Below, piece after piece: positions 11,545-20,283 of a stretch of 33,701 nt of DNA. Within the stretch, counting starts at the first letter, position 1. Every line of letters starts with the position of its first letter. This DNA is from Russula earlei (lineage: Eukaryota > Basidiomycota > Agaricomycetes > Russulales > Russulaceae), in the NCBI GenBank assembly GCA_025769875.1, contig JAGFNK010000562.1, positions 1 to 33,701 on the forward strand. The letters are read 5' to 3'. Made by a program: the position numbers and the translations under genes. Under the pieces are notes generated by a model. The model was not told where the DNA came from, searched no databases, and saw only the letters and a program-made list of their open reading frames with translations.

Positions 11545-11645
11545 TGACGTCATCAAGGCTCCAATGACATCATGGCTGACTGAGCGACTCCACAGTGACC
11601 TCATAGGCTCACTAAGCGCCCCACAGTGACATCATAATGATGTCA
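11545..11645 (+). promoter_or_regulatory. CRE/ATF-like octamer array in U3 of LTR C
   Basis: Five octamers of the TGACGTCA type lie within 101 bp: TGACGTCA (11545-11552), TGACATCA (11565-11572), TGACCTCA (11596-11603), TGACATCA (11627-11634) and TGATGTCA (11638-11645). The last two form a 19-bp inverted repeat around one base. TGACGTCA is the known bZIP (ATF/CREB) site. The array lies 137-237 bp upstream of the TATA box, as an enhancer would. Its use in this fungus is inference. Confidence 0.55.
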
Positions 11646-11781
11646 TCGCTCCACAATGATCAGTAATGCGCTCAGTAAGCCTGAAACTTGACACAAGCAA
11701 GTTTATGCCTCTGTAGTCCTATTGGATGGTACCAAAGAGTCTAGAATAGTCCCAGTGCTTTGTAATCGACCCTGTACACTG

Positions 11782-11823
11782 TATATAAGCCCCAATGAAG
11801 CATGGCAGTCAGTCAGACTGTCC
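11782..11823 (+). promoter_or_regulatory. TATA box and imperfect start-site hairpin of LTR C
   Basis: TATATAAG at 11782-11789 is followed 22 nt from its first base by GGCAGTC (11804-11810) and, after AGTCA, by GACTGTCC (11816-11823). The arms pair with one bulged base. The position matches the perfect hairpin of family B. Confidence 0.45.
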
Positions 11824-12115
11824 ATTTGTGATACTCTCCACTTCCTGGGTACTCCCCTGCGACTGCTCAGTCTAAAGCCTTCCCTCGTCTTCAAGGTACT
11901 CTTCAACGACCGCCTTGTTTAAAGTCCCTCGCTGCACTGGCCTCTACTCTTCGCCTCTGCCTCTTGCAACACATACCAGTCCCCATCTGGTATCTTCTAG
12001 TCGTTTGGCTCGTCCTCCTGTTCAACGCCGTTTACGCCGCGTACCATCTGTTCCGACCCCTGCCCACCTGCTCCTGAGTCCTTAGTGATCAGCAGTACAG
12101 TGTCTTGACAGTCAA

Positions 12116-12565
12116 GGCAGGAATTAGTGTGTGAGATGAGGGTGGACCAAGGAACTGAGGTTGGCTCAAGGATCTGGGGATCTGGTGGGAAATGGGTGAA
12201 GGAAATACAAGTGATGGAAGTTGATTGATGAATGAGAAAGAGTCAGATGAGGAGGAAGCAACTGGTGCTGTGGTTTCAGGCAGGATCAGGTTTTCTGGCG
12301 AGGGTCTGTGAAATTTCTTGAAGCATCTGGACAAGTCTCATTCTCTGACAGGGATGCATGAGGGAGGCTTGCTCATAGGACTGGTTGCCTGAAGCAACTG
12401 AAATGAGGAAAATGATGGGAACAGGGGGGTTCAGATCAACTCGGATCAAGGCCTCACTGGGGCAGCCAGATGAAGCGAGCCATGACAGGGTGCGCAAGGT
12501 CCTTGGGACTTGATCTGAGTGTGGGAAAGAACTGGGTTCAACTGAGAGTTGGGCTGTCCCTTGGG
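12116..12565 (-). other. Element A leader between 5' LTR and gag
   Basis: This stretch runs from the 5' LTR edge (12565) to the solo LTR C. It holds the start of the Ser/Pro-rich gag reading frame (Met at 12334) and, at 12471-12565, the leader segment repeated at 2866-2960. I see no PBS that matches a tRNA 3' end in the first bases after the LTR. Confidence 0.6.
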
Positions 12566-13619
12566 TGTATGCATTGGATGCTCTGTGTGCACGAAGAGCA
12601 GTCAGGAATAATAGAGAACTTTGTTAAGTGAAGAGTTTGTTCTTTTATTCTGGACACATGAAGAGGCGAGGAGGGGAGCAGAGGACTGCACAGAGTTGAA
12701 CTGGTATTTGAGACAGTAGCTACTGTCTTTATATATTGTAGGAAGGATGAGTGGGATGTTGGGTAATCAAAGGAGCAGAGGATGCCAAATATGAGACAAA
12801 ATGAACCAAGAGTAGGTGAGTATGACATCATAATGGAATGTGAACCAGAGCTGATGCGTAAGACAATCTACACTAATCAGAATGAGGCAAGTGTTTAGCA
12901 AAATTGGAGAGTAAGTAAATGAAGCAGGATGGGAATTCATAGCAGTACAGTATATCAGTCAAAGGCATACCAAAAGGCTATTCCTCCAACTGCAAGTCTG
13001 CAAGCACAGGGCAGCACGACAATGACAACAGGGTGAGGCGCTGTGGGCAGCGAGCCCTCAGGTAAAGCAGTGATGATGACAACAAACACGTCATCTGGGT
13101 CAGTGTGTCAACTCATGACAGGACGAGGACAATGATGATAGAGGAGGCAAGAGTGGGATGAAAGGGAGTCATCAAGGGGCAAGAGTGTGATGATGAAGGG
13201 ATGGGGAGTATGATGCAGGTGGAGAAGACTAGTGGCAGAGGGGAGGGATGACAACAAAGGAGGGCATGACATGTGCGAATGGTGATGATGTTGTGCTGTA
13301 GGTTGATCCTTGGAGGAGCCAAGCTCTGACTCCAAGACCAACAAGGGAGGCATTGAGTGGTGAGGCAAGTAACATTGGAGGTGATCAAACTGAGCCATTG
13401 TCGCTGTTGCTGGGCATAGAGCAAGTGACACAAGGGAATGATGTCAAAAGGGGAATGCGAGATGGAGGGAGAAAGAGGGAGGAAGGAGTGACAATAGTTG
13501 GAAGGAGTGGGATGAGGGATGAAAGATGAGAGAGAGAGAGAGAACAAGAAGCGCAGGAGGTGCAAGGTGCTAGTATGAGTCACATGAGTTTTTGGGTCAG
13601 CAGACTCACACACCTTACA
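12566..13619 (-). mobile_element. 5' LTR of element A (1054 bp)
   Basis: Collinear with 3928-5021, beginning TGTATGCATTGG and ending CACACCTTACA on the plus strand. A minus-strand TATATAA box lies at 12729-12735, directly next to an 18-bp perfect palindrome AGACAGTAGCTACTGTCT at 12711-12728. The GA tract is only 16 bp (13528-13543). In the first 100 bp compared by eye, the differences from the left LTR are all transitions, mostly in CG/TG/CA contexts. Confidence 0.9.
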
Positions 13620-14405
13620 GAATGATGAAAAATGCAAGCATTGTGAAGGAGCTCCTCTGTCTTCTCCAGTGATTGTTTGTGTTTTGAATCTCCTTTCTCT
13701 TCTGGCCTTTGCTGATGCTGCCTCCCCATTCACCAACTTTCATTTCAATGTTGATTGAATTTGCCCAAAATAGCACACTTGTTGGCACTTAAATTATGTT
13801 GGTGAAGTGTCACAGTGGGGCAGAAAACCACAAAATGGTCTATGATTATGGTACAATCACTCTCAGTCCATAGGAAATATATATTGCTGATATGAGGAAA
13901 AAAATGGGAAGGATCAGTTCACTCCTTGTGTCTCAATGTTAAAAATATGTGATTCACTCCTCATAATGTAGCTTCTGCTGACCTTGACCTCAATCACAAA
14001 TCAGGAGAAAATTGTAGGAATGTTCCTGATACTTATACTTCTCAGATCGTCAATTTGAAGAAGATTGGAGATGTTTTGGGGCTTAGAAAGTGTTATTAGT
14101 GTGGTGGTGAAACACTCAGTAAGCAATAGTACATGACTAAATCATGATCTTCCTTAGTCATAACCAACTTAATGGATGGGTGTCTGAAATAATAACTGAG
14201 GTTATAATACTAAATAATTCAATTATATAACTGATCATTTATAATGGACTGTTGAGATTATCACTGCCATGGTATGTTACCACTGCCCTGGGACATTATG
14301 ATGTAACCACAGCCCAGATGTATTAACACATTGGATCCCACAGACTGGGCACTCCCATCTCACATGTGTTGTTCAAATGGTGGATCAGCTGGACTGGCTC
14401 AGCTC
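13620..14405. other. AT-rich DNA without a recognisable gene
   Basis: Beyond the family A LTR the sequence becomes AT-rich, above all at 13860-14260, with short motifs such as tatataactgatca. No reading frame of note matches a family I know. A short minus-strand frame near 13620-13736 (basic, ARRERRFKTQT) is too short to judge. This may be old intergenic DNA or a non-autonomous element. Confidence 0.5.
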
Positions 14406-14530
14406 TGTCACAAAACTGGTCCATCAGACTGAACTGGCAACCAGAACAGCCAACCCGGACATAAACCTTGCATATGACTCATTTCTCTATGACTCATCTT
14501 TACTTGACTTGTGAGTACCATGACTCATCC
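14406..14530 (+). mobile_element. Truncated LTR, family E (first ~125 bp of U3)
   Basis: TGTCACAAAACTGGTCCATC at 14406 and the following ACTGGCAACCAG block match the start of the solo LTR at 1454. Similarity fades by about 14530. Three TGACTCA motifs (14475-14481, 14490-14496, 14521-14527) lie within 53 bp. The rest of the LTR is missing. Confidence 0.7.
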
Positions 14531-14580
14531 TCATGATAGCTTCCAATCACCTTTCTTGTCTAACATTATTACCTGTAGGA

Positions 14581-15265
14581 TACAGTGACCCAAAAAACTG
14601 TTCAAATGTTTTGTACATTTTCATTGTATTAATCATATCTAGAGAACCACTGCAGCTAATAATATGTAACTGGGTTTGTTTTAAAGCTCTACACCATAGC
14701 TTTGTAATGGTATACTTTATACAGCATAAGCATAATTATTTAGGAAGATATAAGGTATGTTTGCTGGTGTACTCATTTGAACAGTTTTTTGGCCTTGGTT
14801 AGTGAATTCATTATTTACTGTATTAAGATTCATATTCTTGCCACAGAGGGCTAAAATTGAACATGGAAGTCCTACAATAAACTCAAACCATGTGCAAATA
14901 AGCCAAAACAGCTGCTTCTTCTTCACTAACAACATCATGAAGTCTCTTCTTCCTCATGAAGTTGAAGTCAACTACATCATCTCCCTTCTCCAGGCCAACC
15001 ATTCAGTCTGTAACATTGCCAAGGCAGCACACAGAAGCATTGGTTCAATCACCAACATTTTCCAGAAATACCTTCCTGACCTTCCAAAGTCCTCTGGAGG
15101 TTGTCCTTCCAAGCTCTCTAACCTTGACATCTGCTATGCCACATGCCTTCTTAGCTCTGGAGAAGCAGATACTGCTCCTCAGGTTGCTAGAAGGTTGGAG
15201 GTCATCAAAGAGACCACCATCTCCAATCAGACCACTCAAAACTACCTTACTGTCATTTTCACATG
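14581..15265 (+). pseudogene. Tc1-like transposon: 5' terminal repeat and transposase N-terminus only
   Basis: TACAGTGACCCAAAAAACTG at 14581 looks like a Tc1/mariner terminal repeat at a TA site. From the Met codon at 14937 the frame reads LLPHEVEVNYIISLLQANHS, IAKAAHRSIGSITNIFQKYL, LPKSSGGCPSKLSNLD and EADTAPQVARRLE, i.e. the paired helix-turn-helix DNA-binding region of Tc1 transposases with the GGCPSKLS hinge. The frame stops at 15265 after SNQTTQNYL and the whole DDE catalytic domain is absent; the 154-bp tandem repeats follow. A 19-bp sequence at 14590-14608 recurs inverted at 14774-14792. Confidence 0.75.
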
Positions 15266-15299
15266 ACCTTGCACTTGCCATTTTTGGATGTCATCTTGA

Positions 15300-15781
15300 G
15301 TGCATAATCGAAATTGCTATATCTCAACAGTTTCTCAACAGATTGCCTTGAAACTTTGACAGTAGAGCCTTATATACTGTATCTAGGTGCAGCTAAAATA
15401 TGGGAGCATAATATTCACTTCTTAAAATGTCAATTTTCAGGTGCTAACATGGGTGCAAAACTTTGAACTACCATATCTCAACTGTTTCTCAATTAATGAA
15501 CTTGAAACTTCAACAGTGGGATCTCATGTCCTGTATCTAGGTGCAGCCCAAGAGTTGGGGTCTAATTCTTAGTTCTTGAAGTTTTGATTTTTGGGTGTGA
15601 TCTGAGTGCAAAATTTTGAACTGCCATATCTCAACCATTTCTCAACAGATTGCCTTGAAACTTGAACAGTAGAACCTTATATACTGTGTCTAGGTGAAGC
15701 TAAGATATGGGAGCCTAATGTTCAGTTGCTGAAGTTTTGATTTTTGGGTGCTAATCTGCATGCAAAATTTCAGAACTGCTA
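15300..15781 (+). repeat. Tandem repeat, period ~154 bp, about three copies
   Basis: The motif atatctcaac / tttctcaa appears at 15319, 15473 and 15626, with a truncated start at 15781, giving periods of 154, 153 and 155 bp. Each unit contains a cttgaaact block, an 'atactgt-tctaggtg-agc' block and a 'gattttt(g)ggtgctaa' block. The copies differ by scattered substitutions. It begins soon after the Tc1 fragment breaks off and ends at the P450 relic. Confidence 0.8.
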
Positions 15782-16220
15782 TATCCATATGATCCCTCCT
15801 GGCCTGCTCCTTCATTACTACTTCCTTCGCACTTATCCTGAGCACACTCTACAAGCCTGGTCAAGGATATATGGGCCACTCTTCTCTATCTGCATGGGTA
15901 ACCGGCTCTTTGTCATGATTTTGAATGCATGAATTGACTTGCTGGTCATCAATGGTGCCATGTGGATGATGTTTCCTCTGCAGGTGACAGCATCAATGGA
16001 TTGCCATGCAGCTACTTTCCCTCAAGGCCATCCAAGGATACTCCTCTATCTTTTATTATGAAACCCACATCTTACCTCAATCAATGTATCACCAAACAAA
16101 GAATGGAGTATTGCCAATCAACCTAGTGTTACTGAGTGGTTTGGGGTCTGGAAGATGCCGGATGCCTGAACTATGGACTGCATCATTTGCATCATGCATG
16201 CATCAGATCTTGACCATTTA
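15782..16220 (+). pseudogene. Cytochrome P450 N-terminal relic
   Basis: The region reads PPGLLL, then PEHTLQAWSRIYGPLFSICM, GNRLFVMI and LLVINGA, the proline-rich hinge and first beta-sheet region of fungal E-class microsomal P450s. After a possible intron (about 15968-16003) it reads LKAIQGYSS, YETHILPQSMYHQ and GVLPIN, which resembles the helix C-D region of the same family. There are stops (for example at about 15932) and frameshifts. The I-helix, ExxR and haem-binding Cys region are absent. Homology is assigned from recalled motifs only, and the second half is weaker than the first. Confidence 0.6.
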
Positions 16221-16468
16221 TGTTCCTTGATATTGTGTTTGGAATGTGTTGATTGTATCTTTCTGTTGAAGTGATATAGAAGCAATGAGTTGCATTGCTT
16301 CTGTTCCAGATGTTCCTGTACTTCCACATACATTGTTTCCCTGATTGGGAAAGTACTTATAACACTGAGATTGCTATTAGGGAAGCACTTAATTCTTCCA
16401 GCACTGAGATTGTTTACAGAGAAGCAACTATTGCTTCTATGAGCCACCTTTGCTTCTATAGCACTGAC

Positions 16469-17297
16469 TGTCAAGACATGTACTGCTGATCACTAAGGAC
16501 TCAGGAGCAGGTGGGCAAGGGTCGGAACAGATGATACGCAGCGTAAGCAGCGTTGAACAGGAGGACAAGCCAAACGATGAGGAGGTACCAGATGGGGACT
16601 GGTAGGTGTTGCAAGAGACAGAGGCAAAGGCTAGAGGCCAGTGTAGCGAGGGGGCTTTAAACAAGGCGGTCGTTGAAGAGTACCTTGGAGGCGAGGGGAA
16701 TCTTTAAACTGAGCGGTTGCAGGGGAGTACCCAGGAAGATGAGAGTATCACAAATGGACAGTCTGACGACTGCCATGCTTCATTGGGGCTTATATACAGT
16801 GTACAGGGTCAATTACAAAGAACTGGGACTATTCTAGACTCTTTGGTACCATCCAATAGGACTACAGAGGCATAAACTTGCTTGTGTCAAGTATCAGGCT
16901 TACTGAGCGCATTACTGATCATTGTGGAGCGATGACATCATTATGATGTCACTGTGGAGCGCTTAGTGAGCCTATGAGGTCACTGTGGAGTCACTCAGTC
17001 AGCCATGATGTCATTGGAGCCTTGATGATGTCAGATGATTTATGCAACAGTTTCTAAGAGTTTGTGCCACTGTTTCGGGTCCTTGGTGGCTGGGTGGCCA
17101 TGTGGCTGCCACACGATGATTACCCGATTAGGAAACGGGTGCCTGGTCGTGTTATAGTGCCTTTGCAATAGTGATATCTTGTACCGCAGGAGGGATAGCC
17201 CAGAAAATGGAAGGGAGTCGGTAATGCAAAGTGAGAGAGGTCTCTCTTGAGTGAAATAGGACAATCTATGGCTAGGACCTGGCCTTGGTTCATAACA
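16469..17297 (-). mobile_element. Solo LTR, family C, 829 bp, TSD CTGAC
   Basis: On the plus strand it runs from TGTCAAGACATG to GGTTCATAACA with CTGAC at 16464-16468 and 17298-17302. The minus-strand TATATAAG and the CRE-like pair (in the region 16930-16960) match the 11281 copy. No internal sequence is present, so it arose by LTR-LTR recombination. Confidence 0.93.
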
Positions 17298-17338
17298 CTG
17301 ACCAGTACTACAGTAGCATGAACCTTATCCCTGAGGGC

Positions 17339-17383
17339 TATATAAAGCCCCCAGTTCACAGCAGTTGAGCCTTAAGCTCAACT
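17339..17383 (+). promoter_or_regulatory. TATA box and start-site hairpin of LTR-like F
   Basis: TATATAAAG begins at 17339. A perfect 8-bp stem with loop CTTAA begins 24 nt later (17363-17383). Confidence 0.55.
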
Positions 17384-17540
17384 TAGTTTGCCAATCCCAA
17401 ACAATTGACTCCTACCCTGTCTGCAGAGTCCCTCTCATCTTGTTGCCATACTTCAGAAGGATCTAACACTCCTTCCCCTCCACAAGTATTGCTTGCTTGA
17501 CTCAAGCATATCTGCATTGGTAGGACGTGTTTATAGACAT

Positions 17541-17914
17541 GACCATTGATCTTATATAAGACACTTTGGAGCCTTAACAGATGGCTTAGAGACTTGTGAT
17601 TGACTGACAATGCTGATTTGAAGCACCAACTTGAACTCTAGCATTCTGCATGACATCTCTCCAAAAACACAAGAAATGGGAAATTGTCAAATACTCATAT
17701 TCTGACCAAAGAAAACATGGGTGGATTCACATTAATCAGTACTTTTACCCCCAGTTTGAAAGAAATGGAAATCATTATTTTCAGTGTGTCTACAAGTTCT
17801 GTCCATAGGTAGCTTAGTCAGCTGTCCAATTGCTGAGTTGGTGACAGTATAATCAAGATCAAGGTCAATTCCCCATTAGCAATAGATGACAACATCAAAA
17901 AGCAGAATTTGGTT

Positions 17915-17915
<1 letters not shown>
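17541..17915. other. Gene-free stretch before the LINE
   Basis: No coding similarity or repeat could be recognised. The end of this stretch, gcagaatttgg (17902-17912), resembles the bases just after the LINE poly(A) tail and may be the upstream half of its target-site duplication. Confidence 0.4.
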
Positions 17916-17947
<32 letters not shown>

Positions 17948-19686
17948 ACACTCTGGATGCTACACCAAGTGTGCTAACTGGCTAGCTAAAGCAGGACTCA
18001 ATGTTGGACTGGAGAAAACTGCAGTAACCTTTTTCAGAAAGCAGAGGGAGAAATCAGTCCCACCCTGCTGTATACACCTACCACTCTCATCCCACAACAC
18101 CTATTATCATGTAGTGATGACTGACATGATCAGATACCTGGGGTTCTTCTTTGATGCTCACCTCTCCTGGACACAACATGTTGACTACATGTGTAACAGA
18201 GCAAGAGCTTCCCTTAGAGCCCTCCAGCTGCTAGGCAACTTGGTCTAGGGACTTGAGCAAGCGAAGTGGAGACAGGTATACCTGGTGATCTGCCTCCCCA
18301 TGCTAACTTATGGCCACCAACTGTGGTACACAGGCAAACAAATCAAGCTGGTCAAGAAGTTACAAGTTGTCCAGAATGAAGTGGTCAAGGTAATCACAGG
18401 AGTCTTCCACATGACCCCAAGGGAACCCCTCCACCACCTGCTGACCATTATATTATCCCAATGAAGATATGCCTAGGCAAACTAACAAACAATGCAGCAG
18501 TAAGGCTACATTGCACCACAAGGTACAGTCAACTCTGGAGAAGACTAGGAGGTGACTGGTATGACCAACTGAACCACAACAAGCCCCTACTGACACCAAA
18601 TAGCACCAAAGCAAAGACCACCCTAAGGTTGCTAGCACACCAAACAACTTTGAAAAGCCCACATGTAGAAGATTTCCCCTACCTCCCATCAGGTGCCCCA
18701 GACTGGAACAGACAGGTAAAAATTACCCACAACTCCCAGACACCCAGCAAGCACAAGACACTTTGGCCAGACTCATGGAACAATGCCATACAGGAACTGC
18801 CATCATCATCTTCTGCAATGGCATCAAAACTAACAGAAACAGGTCAGACCACAAACAAATTGGCACAACAGTGGCAGTGCTATTTGAAAAAGGGAGTTTG
18901 TGAGGACATAAAGAACAAGTGTTTGGAACAACAGTAATGGACCAAGGCACTCATATCTGGTCCCTAGGGACTGGGCTAGAGGCCCTAGCAGACTACCTTG
19001 ATGTGCAGATGACAACAACACCAACACTTGCCCACTTTTGCCTGCCAACATGCACAGCAGCAGAACTGGCTATCAACCACAAGCCACACGATGAACAAGC
19101 AACAGCCCTATGCCACCAAAAGTGAATAGGTGCGATCATCCATACTCACCCTGAGATGAACATAAGGCTGCTCTGGCTCCCCAGGAGTAACACAATAACA
19201 GGCTTCCAGAAGGCCAAACAAATAGCCATGGAGACTGCAAGTACAGTGTGCACAGAGGACATTATGGAATTCTTATCACTAGATGAGCAAAAAAGAAAAC
19301 ACAAAAGAGACATAATAGCAGAATGGGAAAGAAGCTGGCACAAATTGCCCCACACCTCCCTCACCTACTGCACAGCCCTCACCAGGCCACCTGATGGGAA
19401 ACCCCACCCCACTGCAACTGCCCAAAGAATGCCAAAACGAACCGACTCAGAAAACCACTCTGAACATAACAGGAACAACATCTCAAGTCAACATGATAAG
19501 TTCCCAAGACAAATTACAGCCACATTCTACTGACTTATCACAGGACATGTGTTCACTGGGGAATACACCCAGCACTTCTACCCAAGACACACAGCTGCAC
19601 AGCTTGAGTGCCAGTGTGGGGAACCTGTCCAAACAGTGGAGCATGTGCTGCTGTCATGCCCACTTTTCAACAATGCATGCCACAGG

Positions 19687-20283
19687 TGTTGTCATGGTCC
19701 ATGCCCTTATTGGTTTGTCACTAACCTGTTTCTGTTATTGTTCTTCTCTGTCACCCTCGTCCCCTTGGTTACCATTTCATCCCTTGATAGTGATTGACAG
19801 CTGTCATTTTACCTCCTTGTGTTTCACTTTGTCATTGATCTCCTTTTGCTATTGGCTCCCCTCTTATCTATTGTTCTGCATATAGTACTGTACAGCCTCG
19901 CTACATACAGTATTTAAGCACCTGTAAGAGCTGGGGGATACCCCAAGCTTAGCTTTGTCCCATTTCCTGCCACATCCCTTGCCCTGTATACTCTCTCAAT
20001 CATAACTTGCTTGTGCTGGCTTACATCTTGCTTGACCTAAGCGCACCTCAAGGAACCCTTGTGTTCCTCTTCCTCCTCTGCCTCTCTCTCATCATCCTCC
20101 TCTTCTGTGAAACTGAGGAGATTGACACTGTCTGCGGACTGAGTCATTGTCTGACTCAGCCTTGAGACACTAAACCCTTGATCTGGTCTCTTTGAGCTGG
20201 CCCCACTGAACCTTTGAACCAAGTTCGCAGGGACTTGGCCCCACTGAACCTTGAGCTAATGCTCTTATGGCCATGACACCATA
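19687..20283 (+). mobile_element. Solo LTR-like insertion, family G, ~597 bp, TSD ACAGG
   Basis: It begins TGTTGTCATGG and ends CCATGACACCATA, so its ends are inverted over about 11 bp. ACAGG is present at 19682-19686 and 20284-20288. Removal rejoins the LINE frame (ACHR to YRHLQEATHK). TATTTAAG at 19911-19918 and an imperfect hairpin at 19929-19949 follow the same pattern as the other LTRs. A short duplicated block GGCCCCACTGAACCTT lies near its end. The terminal TA instead of CA is odd; the true end may be 20281. Confidence 0.65.
19911..19949 (+). promoter_or_regulatory. TATA-like box and start-site hairpin of LTR-like G
   Basis: TATTTAAG at 19911-19918; 18 nt from its first base begins a stem AGCTGGGGG / CCCCAAGCT with one G-A mismatch and a 3-nt loop (19929-19949). 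Confidence 0.4.

Larger units (their letters stand above)
11281..12110 (+). mobile_element. Solo LTR, family C, 830 bp, TSD GTCAA
   Basis: It begins TGTTACGAACCAAGG, ends GTGTCTTGACA, and is flanked by GTCAA on both sides (11276-11280 and 12111-12115). TATATAAG at 11782-11789 sets the true orientation as plus. Upstream of it lies an array of CRE-like octamers (11545-11645). The same LTR occurs at 16469, 24276 and 25429 on the minus strand, and in part at 1112. It interrupts the gag N-terminus of element A, so it arrived after A. Confidence 0.93.
8505..12334 (-). pseudogene. Element A gag-protease, interrupted by solo LTR C
   Basis: On the minus strand a Pro/Ser-rich N-terminal part (12334-12116 and 11280-10850) leads into the gag core (MLGWQSDNAPRFRGRL, VVAWYVPPTVRDLWKTLDGY), a frame-broken middle (about 10620-10080), and a zinc knuckle CTFCNQAGH-V-SC near 9650 in which an Arg codon has become TGA. 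One long frame (9596-8505) then covers an acidic and proline-rich linker and a retropepsin-like domain, ISEPGVIDPSSQIMVI with the later GLTSWTVGCTENLP and HLLLGRLF. The catalytic motif in this lineage is an unusual Asp-Pro-x-Ser rather than Asp-Ser-Gly. The LTR at 11281-12110 splits the N-terminal region. The opposite-strand frame at 8686-9507 is only a shadow. Confidence 0.8.
3928..13619 (-). mobile_element. Full-length Ty3/Gypsy element, family A, degenerate
   Basis: The element has two LTRs (3928-5021 and 12566-13619), a polypurine stretch at 5022-5035 next to the left (3') LTR, and gag, protease, RT, RNase H and integrase in the usual Ty3/Gypsy order on the minus strand. It is about 9.7 kb, of which 830 bp plus a 5-bp duplication come from the nested solo LTR C at 11281-12110. 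Every domain is recognisable but many frameshifts and stops break the frame. I found no clear primer binding site beginning TGG at the 5' LTR edge. The outer flank on the right is GAATG; the left flank is leader of a related copy, so no target-site duplication can be shown. The pol sequence matches an agaricomycete Gypsy lineage with the IPIPPG, TIPENPG and LDGAVSKL signatures and no chromodomain. Confidence 0.9.
16222..17540 (+). mobile_element. LTR-like sequence, family F, split by solo LTR C (boundaries approximate)
   Basis: Removing the C LTR (16469-17297) and one CTGAC joins 16222-16468 to 17298-17540. The joined segment has a promoter-like layout: repeated GAAGCA/TGCTTC motifs upstream, TATATAAAG at 17339-17347, then the perfect hairpin AGTTGAGC-CTTAA-GCTCAACT (17363-17383). 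This copies the design of LTR E. I could not define its exact ends or a target-site duplication, so its nature as an LTR is inference. Confidence 0.45.

Noticed and set aside
12548..12565. Primer binding site of element A
   Set aside because: The bases after the 5' LTR read CCCAAGGGACAGCCC on the minus strand and do not begin with TGG; I could not match them to a tRNA end, so none is annotated.
15300..15781. CRISPR-like array
   Set aside because: The units are about 154 bp, diverged throughout and without unique spacers; the genome is eukaryotic.
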